From Methylobacterium hispanicum (GTDB lineage Bacteria; Pseudomonadota; Alphaproteobacteria; Rhizobiales; Beijerinckiaceae), in the NCBI RefSeq assembly GCF_022179285.1, contig NZ_BPQO01000011.1, forward strand, positions 62,001 through 126,000: DNA of 64,000 nt. The letters run 5' to 3'. The notes below the pieces were generated by a model. The model did no database searches. It had not been told where the DNA came from and saw only the letters and a list, made by a program, of their open reading frames with translations. A program made the translations under genes and the position numbers. Each line of letters begins with the position of its first letter. Positions within the stretch are counted from its first letter, which is position 1. This document shows, in pieces, positions 53,392 to 63,000 of this stretch.

Positions 53392-54104
53392 GAGCTCTTC
53401 GGGTCCCCGTCGAAGCGTGCGTCGCGTTCGACGGGGCCGCTCGACAGGCGTCTGAACGTCACCGGATCGATCTCGCTCACGCGGCCGCGCGTACGGATGA
53501 GCCGCGGCGCCATCATCGGATATTCCTTCGGCAGCCCGAACCGCCTGCGGTACGCCTCCGGATCCTCTCCGCGCGCGTCCGCGATGAAGCGGCCCAGGTT
53601 CCCGTGAGCCTTTCCGCCCGCGAGATCGATCACTGCGTCGGGGCTCACGCTGAGCGCCGGCGGCACGGCGGGGGCGTCGTCCGGCAGGGACGCCAGAGGC
53701 GGAGGAACGGCGACGGCACGCTTGCGCCGTGCCGCACCCTCAAGCGTCTCCGGGGCGAGCGATGCCGGAAGGGTGGCGTCGGTCTTCGCGCCGGCCGCGG
53801 GTGCGGCGGCCTCGACCGGCGCGGGAGGTTCGTCACGCTTGGCGTAGGCGGCCGCGACGACGGAGGCCCGCTCCTCGGGTGAGGCCAGGACGGCGGCGGG
53901 CGACATGGGTATGGGACCTGCGGCGCCGGCCGGCCGAGGCTCCGAAAGAGCCTTCAGCGTCCCATGCACCTCCAGGATGAGGGTTCGGAGCATCTCGGGG
54001 GGCACGTCGGATTTGGAAACGTGCGCGCGCACGAGGTCGGCCGTCAGGTCCAAGATGTCGACGTAAGGTACCCCTGATCCTGATTCCTGCATCTCGCCTG
54101 CCAT
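53388..54104 (-). CDS. MucR/Ros-like protein lacking its zinc ligands
   Basis: The N-terminal segment (YVDILDLTADLVRAHVSKSD, VPPEMLRTLILEVHGTLKAL) is the MucR/Ros dimerisation part. The C-terminal segment (LSVSPDAVIDLAGGKAHGNL, GRFIADARGEDPEAYRRRFG, LPKEYPMMAPRLIRTR) matches the MucR core, but the Cys and His zinc ligands of the usual CLEDGKxLKxLKRHL are replaced. About 100 Ala/Pro-rich residues separate the two. MucR proteins are H-NS-like silencers that bind AT-rich DNA. This version may have lost DNA binding and act on resident MucR. Confidence 0.72.
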   Translation of the reverse strand: MAGEMQESGSGVPYVDILDLTADLVRAHVSKSDVPPEMLRTLILEVHGTLKALSEPRPAGAAGPIPMSPAAVLASPEERASVVAAAYAKRDEPPAPVEAAAPAAGAKTDATLPASLAPETLEGAARRKRAVAVPPPLASLPDDAPAVPPALSVSPDAVIDLAGGKAHGNLGRFIADARGEDPEAYRRRFGLPKEYPMMAPRLIRTRGRVSEIDPVTFRRLSSGPVERDARFDGDPKSS

Positions 54105-54454
54105 TGGATGTCCCCTGGCACGCTCCGGAAGCGCGTCCAGAGTGCTTGTCGCACCGTCGCACCGATGCCGGTGCTCCGATCACTCGCGGCACCGCCAACG
54201 GTCAAGCTTCCCGCCGTCGGTAGGTCGCTCCCCATGCCGTTGGAAACTGCCGATGGTCCGCTTCGGCCGTCATGAGGTGGACGCAAAATCGCAGATCGGA
54301 CCGGTCACGCAACTGGACGATCCCGAGCAGAGTGGAATGAATGACGAACCGATCGTCAACGAAGCGTGAAACCAACGCTGATTTGACTTCATCTAACGGT
54401 TAGCGCGACATGCTGCCGCAGGTTTGGAGCCGTCCAGCGGTTATCGGTGGATCG
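54105..54454 (+). other. Intergenic stretch
   Basis: No gene recognised between the MucR-like gene and dnaQ. The right part (54300-54400) is AT-richer and may hold the end of dnaQ transcription or the mucR-like promoter. Confidence 0.45.
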
Positions 54455-55204
54455 TCACGGAGATGGCGTCGGCACCGCATCCGTCGGGCGGGTCGCCCAG
54501 ATCGCCTTGGTGAGCTGATCCGCGACGAAGGCCGAATGTCTCTCCGTCTCGTGCTCGCTTGGGACGAGGCGCATGAGAGTGGCACCTACTTCCGGGCCGT
54601 GCCTGCGCAGCACGGATGGTGCGGCGCCCCGCTCCGTGTCGCCCGCCTGCGCGGCAGGGCCGAAACCGTGTGCGAGGCCGCCGGTGCCCGTCATGGAGAG
54701 CCACACGTCGGCCAGCAGCTCGGAATCCACGAGAGCGCCGTGCTTCGTCCGCTGGGTCCGGTCGATGCCGAACCGCGTGCAGAGCGCGTCGAGGTTCGCC
54801 TTCGATCCGGCGGGAAGACGCCGGCGCGCCTCGACGAGCGAGTCCGTCACGCGCCCACGGTCGAGCGATGGCAGGGACAGGAGGCCGAACTCGAGATCGA
54901 AGAAGCCCAGATCGAACGGAGCGTTGTGGAAGATCGTCGGACTGTCCCCGATGAACTCCACGACGTCGGCCGCGACCGCGGCGAAGATGGGAGCATCCTT
55001 CAGCATCTCGTCGGTGATGCCGTGGATCGCGGTGGCATCCGCCGGTACCGGGCGCTCCGGGTTGACGTAGGTGTGGAAATGGCGGCCGGTGCGGAAGCCG
55101 TTCACGATCTCCACCAAGCCGATCTCGATGATGCGATCGCCGCTCCTCGGATCCGTGCCCGTGGTCTCCGTATCGCCTACGACGATCCGCTGGCTGTAGA
55201 TCAT
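54455..55204 (-). CDS. DNA polymerase III epsilon-like 3'-5' exonuclease (DnaQ family)
   Basis: The 249-residue protein has the DEDDh residues: VVGDTETTGTD (D, E), HNAPFDLGFFDLEFG (D), and KHGALVDSELLADVWL (H, D). It matches DnaQ over the first 180 residues, with a 70-residue basic and low-complexity tail. It would supply proofreading for a DnaE-type polymerase; a dnaE paralogue is encoded at the right end of the window. The ATG at 55204 follows AAAGGGG. Confidence 0.9.
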   Translation of the reverse strand: MIYSQRIVVGDTETTGTDPRSGDRIIEIGLVEIVNGFRTGRHFHTYVNPERPVPADATAIHGITDEMLKDAPIFAAVAADVVEFIGDSPTIFHNAPFDLGFFDLEFGLLSLPSLDRGRVTDSLVEARRRLPAGSKANLDALCTRFGIDRTQRTKHGALVDSELLADVWLSMTGTGGLAHGFGPAAQAGDTERGAAPSVLRRHGPEVGATLMRLVPSEHETERHSAFVADQLTKAIWATRPTDAVPTPSP

Positions 55205-55273
55205 ACCGGCGTGCCCCTTTCAGAAGGAATGGTGATAGGATCCCGCGCCGCACCCGTCAACGAAGGAACGACC

Positions 55274-55666
55274 ATGAGGTTCTCGACCCTTGCATGCCTC
55301 TGGGTCGGCGCATGCCTCGCCTCCTACCCGCTCGGCCAGGGAGCGGGGGCCCCCACGGGCCGCGTCGGGGATCTGGTCCGGGAACTCGCCGACGCGCGCG
55401 GCGGTCTCTCCGACGGCTGCGCATCCATGCTGCAGGACCTCGCCTCCGCTCAGATCCGCAGGTACGGCTCCTACGAGCAGCCGTCGCGGCCGCTCCACGC
55501 CCGCAAGGCGGCCGAGCGGCTCCAGGCCTACCTCGACGCCCATTGCCCGCTGGGACCGGCGCTCGCGATGCGGGCCGCGGCCCACGACGAGGCGGGGGCT
55601 TGGCGGGCGGCCGCCGGCCTGCCTCCTCTCGCGCTTGAGCCTTTCGCCGCCCCGGGCCATCCTTGA
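55274..55666 (+). CDS. Small exported protein
   Basis: The 130-residue protein (ATG 55274) begins with a signal peptide (MRFSTLACLWVGACLASYPLG) and has two conserved Cys (DGCASMLQDL, DAHCPLGPAL) likely to be paired. GAAGGAAC (55262-55269) is the ribosome-binding site. Function unknown. It is followed closely by rusA in the same direction. Confidence 0.55.
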   Translation: MRFSTLACLWVGACLASYPLGQGAGAPTGRVGDLVRELADARGGLSDGCASMLQDLASAQIRRYGSYEQPSRPLHARKAAERLQAYLDAHCPLGPALAMRAAAHDEAGAWRAAAGLPPLALEPFAAPGHP

Positions 55667-55682
55667 AGGAACGGAGTGACCG

Positions 55683-56360
55683 ATGGGCGCGAGAATCAGC
55701 GAGTCCGAAGCCCGTCGGCTGGGCATCGCCTGCGCAGCCCCCGGCGCGAGGACGAAGGCGGCCGCAACCGGCCGGCGCGCCGCGCCTCCCCGGAAACCCG
55801 CCAAGGGCGGTCGGCTTCCGAATGCCCTCGCCCCTTTCCCCGAGGTCTCGTTCGCCGTCTCCCTCGAGCCGCGCCCCAAGGAACGACCCCGCACGTTCCT
55901 TCCGCCCGCCGAGCTCGCCAGGGCGTTCGCGGCCGCCCAGGGCAATCCGAGCCGCTTCCTCTCGATCGTCCGGGGCGGCGACGAGGATACACGGATCCGC
56001 CACCACACCTACACGCCGAAGCAGACTGCCGCCTTCGAGGGCGCCGTCCGGATGGCGGGAGCTGCGGCGATGCGCGGCCGCGAGCCCATCGCCGTCTCGA
56101 TGGGCATCGACGCCATCCTGGCGTTCGATGGCGACGCCGGTCTCTGGCCGACGGACAACACGGACGGGGATCTGGACAACCTCGTGAAGGCCGTTCTCGA
56201 CGCGGTGAACGGGGTCGTGTTCAAGGACGACCGTCTCGTGGTCGAGATGCGCCTCGCCAAGATCTGCCTGCCGGAGCCCGCCATCGCGCTGCGCGTCAGG
56301 CCCGCGGACCCGACCCTCGGAGGCCTCCTCGACCTCCTCACCCACGGAACCCGCCGGTGA
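55683..56360 (+). CDS. RusA-family Holliday junction resolvase
   Basis: The 225-residue protein has RusA signatures: DGDLDNLVKAVLDAVNGVVF and KDDRLVVEMRLAKI, with the catalytic acidic residues (D...DN..K...D and DD) intact. An N-terminal basic, low-complexity tail of about 50 residues precedes the fold. RusA dimers cut Holliday junctions, commonly in phages and mobile elements. GAAGGAAC (55665-55672) lies ahead of the ATG. Its stop overlaps the start of the next gene. Confidence 0.85.
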   Translation: MGARISESEARRLGIACAAPGARTKAAATGRRAAPPRKPAKGGRLPNALAPFPEVSFAVSLEPRPKERPRTFLPPAELARAFAAAQGNPSRFLSIVRGGDEDTRIRHHTYTPKQTAAFEGAVRMAGAAAMRGREPIAVSMGIDAILAFDGDAGLWPTDNTDGDLDNLVKAVLDAVNGVVFKDDRLVVEMRLAKICLPEPAIALRVRPADPTLGGLLDLLTHGTRR

Positions 56361-56860
56361 ACGCCTGCCTGCTCCCCGTCGCCGCCGCGGCGTTCCTGCT
56401 CGCGGGCGCGGCGCTGGCCGGCGAGGCCGTCCCGTACGACGGCGGCGAGGAGCCCGGAACCGTGGTGGTCGACACCCGCGGCCGGACGCTGCTCCTCGTC
56501 ACGGGACCGGAGGACGCGATCGCGTACGACGTCGCGGTCGGGCGCCGCGACGAGCAGTGGACGGGCGTCGTCTACGTCGGCCGGAAGACCGAATGGCCCT
56601 CGTGGTCGCCCACGGCCGCGATGCGCCGCCGGGATCCGAAGCTGCCTGCTGTCGTGGCGGGCGGCTCCGGCAACCCGCTCGGGTCCAGGGCCCTCTACCT
56701 CTACGTGGACGGCAAGGACACCGCGTACCGGATTCACGGGACGAACGCGCCGGGTTCGATCGGCCGCGAAGCCTCGTCCGGCTGCATCCGCATGCGCAAC
56801 GCGGACGTGGAGGATCTCTACGGGCGCGTCGACAAAGGCGCCCTCGTCGTGGTGCGCTGA
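56357..56860 (+). CDS. L,D-transpeptidase (YkuD domain)
   Basis: The 167-residue protein (GTG 56357, overlapping the rusA stop) has a signal peptide (LLPVAAAAFLLAGAALAGE) and a YkuD domain ending in YRIHGTNAPGSIGREASSGC, then IRMRNADVEDLY, with catalytic His and Cys (SxGCIRM). It should act in the periplasm, forming L,D-crosslinks or attaching proteins to peptidoglycan. Linkage to rusA is unusual. Confidence 0.92.
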   Translation: MNACLLPVAAAAFLLAGAALAGEAVPYDGGEEPGTVVVDTRGRTLLLVTGPEDAIAYDVAVGRRDEQWTGVVYVGRKTEWPSWSPTAAMRRRDPKLPAVVAGGSGNPLGSRALYLYVDGKDTAYRIHGTNAPGSIGREASSGCIRMRNADVEDLYGRVDKGALVVVR

Positions 56861-56951
56861 CCGCCGGCATCGGCTCCGCGGAACTCCGGGACGGTGCCGG
56901 CGGGTCCCGCCCGCCGGAAGGAGCGGGCCCGAGCCGAGCCTTTCGGCCCGC

Positions 56952-57629
56952 TCAGGCCCGCGGACCCGGGGCCGACGTCTCGGCGACGTCCGGCGGCGCG
57001 ATCACGGTGCGCGCCCGTTCCACCCGTTCCTCAAGGGAAGTCGCCGACCAGCGCAGGCTCTCGACGACGCGCGCGGCGGCCTCGACGACCAGGGGGCGCA
57101 CGGGGGCCGACATCTCGTTGATCTGCGAGAGAGCGTCGTCGAGGAGAGCCAGCGGCGGGGCGTGGCCGCAGCAGACGTAGGCTGCCGCGAGGTCGTGGGC
57201 GAGGTTCATGCCGCCGCCCGTCAGGGCGATGCCGACGAACTCCTCGCCGCCGATGCTGTAGCTGACGAGGCAGGTCGCTCCCCCGTGCTCCGCCATCCGC
57301 TGCGCCGCCGTCTCCTTGCTGGTCCCGTAGGCCATCTCGCAAGGCCAGACGTAGTTCATCATGGGCTGGTTGGCGTCCCGCCACTCGTCGTGCCCGCGGG
57401 TGCCCTCGAATTCCTCGATCGCAGCCTCCAGGCCCTCTTCGGTGGTCAAGTCCTCGTCGCCCTCGTAGCCGTGCTCCCGCAGAACGTCGGCCGTGGGCTT
57501 GGGATGAACGACGATGTCCTCGTAGTCGTTGTCGCTTCTGATCTTGTCCCAGTCGACGTGAATGGACGCGACGTCGCGGTGTCGGAGACCGAGGCGGGAG
57601 GCGTCGGTCGGGAGCGTGCAATCGGACAT
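56952..57629 (-). CDS. Hypothetical protein
   Basis: The 225-residue acidic protein (ATG 57629) contains DVASIHVDWDKIRSDNDYED, MMNYVWPCEMAYGTSKETAA, and GGEEFVGIALTGGGMNLAHD. The order is that of a compact alpha/beta protein of the kind seen on plasmids, but no family name is certain. The C-terminal 60 residues are helical. It is downstream of the helicase gene on the same strand. Confidence 0.55.
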   Translation of the reverse strand: MSDCTLPTDASRLGLRHRDVASIHVDWDKIRSDNDYEDIVVHPKPTADVLREHGYEGDEDLTTEEGLEAAIEEFEGTRGHDEWRDANQPMMNYVWPCEMAYGTSKETAAQRMAEHGGATCLVSYSIGGEEFVGIALTGGGMNLAHDLAAAYVCCGHAPPLALLDDALSQINEMSAPVRPLVVEAAARVVESLRWSATSLEERVERARTVIAPPDVAETSAPGPRA

Positions 57630-57753
57630 GATCGGTCTCTCGCGGGACGGGTGGGCCGGGGCGCGGACCCGAAGCTGGCGGGAAGCGGACGGCCTCCATG
57701 CCGCGGACCATAGGCGGCGGTCATGCAAGGCGCCACGACCTCACCGGCCGACG

Positions 57754-59874
57754 TCACCGGCCGCGGCGGGCCGGCATCCGCGAGGTCCGCGAGGCCTTGG
57801 CGGGCCTCAGATCGCCGTTCGGGGCGGCCGTGAGCTTGAGGTCGGCCTCGGCGATCAGCGCCGACGGGCCCGCCCCCAGGAAGGCTCCGAATCCGATGCG
57901 GTTCGTCGCGTAGGAGATCCGGACCCCGTTCCGGGCGCGGGTGAGCGCGACGTGCGCGAGGCGGCGTTCCTCGTCGACGCCTCCGCCGATCGGTCCGTTC
58001 CAGGCGTCGCCCGGCCGCCCCCGCATGCCCTCGTCGACGGCGCGAGGGTTGGGGAAGACGCCCGATTCCCAGCAGGGCAGGAAGACCTCGTCGAACTCGA
58101 GGCCCTTGGCGGCGTGGATCGTCGAGATCCTTACCCGGGCGCCCTCGCGCAGGCCCTCGAATTCGAGGTCCGACATCAGGGCAAGCGTCTCCAGGAACTC
58201 GTGCAGTTCGTCCGCGTCGCGGGCAGCGCGTCGCAGCATCGCCACCGTGGCGCGCCGCTCCTTCCTGTCGCCCTCGCTGCGGTCCAGGTGCTCCTCGTAG
58301 CCGGTGCGCGTCACCGCGATCTCGACGAGCCCTTCGGGCTTCGTGCCGGCGGCCCGGGCGTAGAGGAGGCGCAATCCCTCGGCCAGGGTCTCGAGCCTCT
58401 CGCGGGCCCGCTCCTCCAGATGCCCCGCCTCGGCTACGGCGAGGCAGGCCTCGTGGAACGTCCTGCCCGAGGCGGCGACGTGGCCGACGACCGCTTCGAC
58501 GGCAGCCTGGCCGAGCCCGCTCGCGGGCTTGTTCGCGATCCGCCGGAAGGCGAGGTCGTCGCGGGGGCTCGTGGCGAGGCGCAGGAAGGCTACGACGTCC
58601 TTGGCCTCCTCGCGGTCCAGCGCGTTGCGGCCGCCGACCACCGCGAAGGGCACCTTCGCGCGCAGGAACGCCTCCTCGTAGGGCTTGAGCACCCAGGCGC
58701 TCCGCACGAGCACGGCGATCTTCGCCGGGTCGGCGCCGTCGGCGATCAGCTGCCGCGCGGCCTTGGCGACCCCGTGCGCCTCGGCCACCTCGGAATCGTA
58801 GGCCACGACCTGAGGAGCGGGGCCCGACCGACCCGATACGAGAGCGCCGGGACGCGCGCCCCCGTTCCAGCGCACGACCTCGTTGGCCGGCCGCAGGATC
58901 TCGTCGGTGCAGCGCCGGTTGCGGGTCAGGACATGGAGCTTCGCTCCGGCGCCCGCGATGGCCTGCATCGCTCCCGGGTAGGCCCCCTGGAAGGCCATGA
59001 TGTTCTGGTTCTCGTCGCCGACCGCGAAGACGCTGTCCGCGGAGGCCGCGAGGGCTCGGGCGAAGCGGACCTGGACTGCGTTGGCGTCCTGCGCCTCGTC
59101 GACGAGGAGGTGGGCGACGGAACCCGCCTCGGCGCGGGAGATCCGGGAATCCTCCTCCAGGAGGACGAGCGCCTTCAGCACGAGATCGCCGAAATCGGCC
59201 ATGTTGCGGACCTCCAGCGCGCGCTGGTAGGCGAGGTAGGTCGCCGCGAAGACCTCCTGGCTCTGATCGCGCCGTCCCCGGGCGGGGTCGGCCACCATCG
59301 AGGCGGTGAGACCCCACGACTTCCATCGGGCGATGGCCCTGGCGGCCTCGCGGACGAAGGCCGTCGTCTCGCGGCGCCGATCGCCGTCGTTCTCGGCGGA
59401 GAGCCGCTCCCAGTCCTCGTCGGAGAGAGCCGGATCGCGGTCCGGCAGCGGCACCGCCCGCAGGAGCCTCCGATCCTCGACGACGCTCCTGAGAAGCTCG
59501 GCGGCCTCGGCCTGGGGCAGGACCGTGAAGGATCGGTCCGGAAAGCCGGCATCCGAGGGGTGCCGGCGCAGGATGCGCGCGCCGATGGAATGGAACGTGC
59601 CCAGGCGCAGCGCCGCCGCCGCCGCGCCCGCGCTCGACCCGACGCGCTCCCGGATCTCGCGCGCCGCCTTGTTCGTGAAAGTCGTTCCGACGATCGACGA
59701 AGGATCGACGCCGCGCTCGCGAACGAGATGCGCGATCCGCGCGGTCAGCGTGCGGGTCTTGCCGGTGCCGGCGCCGGCCATCACGACATGGCCGCCGGCG
59801 ACCGCGGCGGCGGCCGAGCGCTGCTCGGGATCCAGGTCGTCCAGAGGGGAACGAAGGAGTGAAACGAGATCCAC
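57754..59874 (-). CDS. UvrD/PcrA-like DNA helicase
   Basis: The 706-residue protein (GTG 59874) is a superfamily-1A helicase: DPEQRSAAAAVAGGHVVMAG, Walker A AGAGTGKTRTL (near 33-43), GTTFTNKAAREIRERV, LLVDEAQDANAVQV (DEAQ box), GDENQNIMAFQGA, ISTIHAAKGLEFDEVFLP, and HVALTRARNGVRISYA. It translocates 3' to 5' on single-stranded DNA and works in repair or element replication. It belongs with dnaQ, rusA and the dnaE paralogue on this accessory segment. It is distinct from GajB. Confidence 0.92.
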   Translation of the reverse strand: MDLVSLLRSPLDDLDPEQRSAAAAVAGGHVVMAGAGTGKTRTLTARIAHLVRERGVDPSSIVGTTFTNKAAREIRERVGSSAGAAAAALRLGTFHSIGARILRRHPSDAGFPDRSFTVLPQAEAAELLRSVVEDRRLLRAVPLPDRDPALSDEDWERLSAENDGDRRRETTAFVREAARAIARWKSWGLTASMVADPARGRRDQSQEVFAATYLAYQRALEVRNMADFGDLVLKALVLLEEDSRISRAEAGSVAHLLVDEAQDANAVQVRFARALAASADSVFAVGDENQNIMAFQGAYPGAMQAIAGAGAKLHVLTRNRRCTDEILRPANEVVRWNGGARPGALVSGRSGPAPQVVAYDSEVAEAHGVAKAARQLIADGADPAKIAVLVRSAWVLKPYEEAFLRAKVPFAVVGGRNALDREEAKDVVAFLRLATSPRDDLAFRRIANKPASGLGQAAVEAVVGHVAASGRTFHEACLAVAEAGHLEERARERLETLAEGLRLLYARAAGTKPEGLVEIAVTRTGYEEHLDRSEGDRKERRATVAMLRRAARDADELHEFLETLALMSDLEFEGLREGARVRISTIHAAKGLEFDEVFLPCWESGVFPNPRAVDEGMRGRPGDAWNGPIGGGVDEERRLAHVALTRARNGVRISYATNRIGFGAFLGAGPSALIAEADLKLTAAPNGDLRPAKASRTSRMPARRGR

Positions 59875-60039
59875 CGGAACTCCGAAGCTGGGGCGCTATT
59901 TTCTTGACGGGTGCATCGCCCGGCGTCAAGTTTCGTTCCTTCGATACGCGGGGGACGCGCACCTGGGGCGCCCCCGGGGAGCTGGCGCCTTGCGTCGATT
60001 CCTTCTTCCATCGGCGCCTGCGCCGGAACACGACGGGCC

Positions 60040-63000
60040 ATGACCGACCGACCGTTCGTCCACCTCAACGTCCTCAGCGATTTCTCCTTCTCGCACGGCA
60101 CGCGCGGCGTCAGCGGCGTGAAGGAACTGGTCGCCCGCGCCGCCGCGCTCGGCCAGCCCGCGCTGGCCCTGACCGACGACATGAACATGTTCGGCGTCTA
60201 CAAGTTCTCCTCGGCCGCGGCCGAGAAGGGGGTGCAGCCGATCGTCGGGACGAAGATCCGGGTTCGGGCGGGGGCGACGAACGTCTTCGGCACGATGCAG
60301 CTCCTCGCCCAGTCCGAGACCGGCTACGTCAATCTCTGCCGTCTCCTGAAGGTCGCGCTCTTTCCCGACGCCGAGGGTCGGATCTCCGCGCACAAGGACC
60401 GGTCCTACGTCCAGCTCGGCCATCTCCTCGACGCCGAGTACTCCCAGGACGTGATCTGCCTGTCGGGCGGCAAGGACGGCTTCATGTCCCGCATCTGGGA
60501 CGCCGCCCGCCAGAACGCGCCGGGCGCGGCCGACTGGCTGTCCTGGGTCGAGGATCCGGGCGGTCTCGCGGCCATCTTCGGCGACCGCTTCTTCGTCGAG
60601 ATCTGCCGAAACGGCGTGGAGACCGACGAGGATCTCGCCCGTGAGGCGTGGCTCATCGACACCGCCTACCGCCAGGGGCGCCCGGTCGTCGCCACCTCGC
60701 AGGTCCTCTACGCGGGCGAGGAGCGGCACGACGCCCTGGAGATCCTCTCCGCCGTCGCCCGCAAGGAGACGGGCTCCATCACGGTCGGCCCCGGCACCCT
60801 CCGGGCGCGGGTGGAGGCGCGCTACCACATGCGGAGCGACGCGGAGATGCGCGCGCTCTTCGCAGACCTGCCGACGGCCTGCGACAACGCGCTGGAGGTC
60901 GCGCGCTGCACCGCCTTCAAGGTCGCCAAGCGCAAGCCGCGCCTGCCGCGGTTCGACGCCGCCGGCCGCAGCGAGGAGGACGAACTCGTCCATCAAGCCC
61001 GAACGGGTCTGGAGGAACGCTTCGCCGAACTCGGCACCGGCGAGGAGGCGAGGCAGGAGTACCGCGACCGGCTCGAGTTCGAGCTCGACGTCATCGTCAA
61101 GATGAAGTTCCCGGGCTACTTCCTGATCGTCTCCGACTTCATCAAGTGGGCGCTCGCCCACGACGTGCCGGTGGGACCCGGCCGCGGCTCGGGCGCGGGC
61201 TCGCTCGTCGCCTACGCGCTGCGGATCACGAACCTCGATCCGCTCCGCTTCGGCCTCCTCTTCGAGCGCTTCCTCAACCCCGACCGCGTGTCGATGCCGG
61301 ACTTCGACATCGACTTCTGCATCCAGGGCCGCGCCTCCGTCGTCCAGTACGTGCGAGAGCGCTACGGGAGCGACCTCGTCAGCCAGATCGCCTCCTTCGG
61401 CGAGATCAAGTCCAAGACGGCGATCAAGGACGCCGGACGGGTGCTCACGCACGAGCGGGACGGCGGCTACGGTTTCAACGAGACCGACGGGATGACCAAG
61501 CTCGTCCCGATGGTCCAGGGCAACCCGTACCCGCTCAAGCGCGCCTACGACGAGATCCACGACCTGCGCCAGTTCGTCGACGCCTCGGAGAAGACCCGCG
61601 TGCTGTTCGACAACGCGCGCAAGATCGAGGGCCTGCTGCGCCAGCGCGGGGTCCATGCCGCCGGCATCCTGATCGGCGACGTGCCCCTGGAGCAGCTGCT
61701 GCCGGTCACCTGGAACGCGACGGACGGCATGCCGCTCGCCCAGTTCGACCTCAAGGGCGCGGAGGACGTCGGGCTCGTGAAGTTCGACTTCCTGGGCCTC
61801 GAGACGCTCTCGATCCTGAAGCTCGCGCGGCAGTACGTGAAGGCCTCCCGGGGGGTCGAGCTCGACTTCGACAAGATCCCGCTCGACGACGCGGGCGTCT
61901 ACGAGATCTTCGCGCGCGGCATGACGAACGCGATCTTCCAGTTCGAGAGCGGCGGCATGAAGCGCGCGCTCCGGGAGATGAAGCCGACGCGCATCGAGGA
62001 TCTGATCGCAGCCAACGCGCTCTACCGGCCGGGCCCGATGGAGATGATCCCGGTCTACAACGACTGCAAGAACGGCCGCCAGGAGCCCGACTATCCCGAG
62101 CCGCGCGAGAAGACGAAGCCGATCCTGGAGGAGACCTTCGGGATCATGGTCTACCAGGAGCAGGTGATGGCCGTCGCCCGGGCCGTCGCGGGCCTGACGC
62201 TCGGCGAGGCCGATCTGCTGCGCCGCGCCATGGGCAAGAAGATCAAGGCGGAGATGGACGCTCAGAAGGCGGGCTTCGTGAAGGGCGCGCTGGCGAACGG
62301 AACGTCGGCGCGCACCGCGGAGGAGCTCTTCGACAAGATCGCGAAGTTCGCCGAGTACGGCTTCAACAAGAGCCACTCGGCGGCCTACGCGCTGATCGCC
62401 TACCACACGGGCTGGCTGAAGAAGCACTATCCGCACGAGTTCTACGCCGCGGCGCTCTCCTTCGGAGCGACCAAGACCGACGCCGCCGCCGAGATGTCCC
62501 TGGTCAAGGAGGATCTCGACGCCTTCGGGATCCCGCTGCTGCCCCCCGACGTGAACCGGTCGGTGGGGCGTTTCGCGCCGGAGCGCTCGGAGCAGGGCGC
62601 CGCCATCCGCTTCGGTCTCGTCGGCATCAAGGGCCTCTCGGGCGGCATCGACGCCATGGTGGCCGAGCGGGAGGCCAACGGCCCCTTCCGGACGGTCGCC
62701 GACTTCGGCCGCCGCACGGTGGGCCTGTTCAACCGCAGCCAGATCGAGAACCTCGCGGCCGTGGGCGCCTTCGCGGGCCTGCCGATCGTGGCCGGCGGGC
62801 CGCCGGAATCCAACCGCGCCAAGGCCGCGGCCGCCGCGCAGTTCTTCGCCAAGGGTGCGAAGCGCGAGGCGAAGTCGACCGACCAGTTCGGCCTGTTCGC
62901 GGCGGAGGAGACGGCCCGGGAGGAACTCCCGGCCGAGATGCACGCCACGGCCGAATGGCCCGACATCCCCGACCGCGAGTACCGTGCCGTCGGGTTCTAC

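Noticed and set aside
57562..59862. A 766-residue plus-strand frame
   Set aside because: Antisense to the UvrD-type helicase gene, no motifs.
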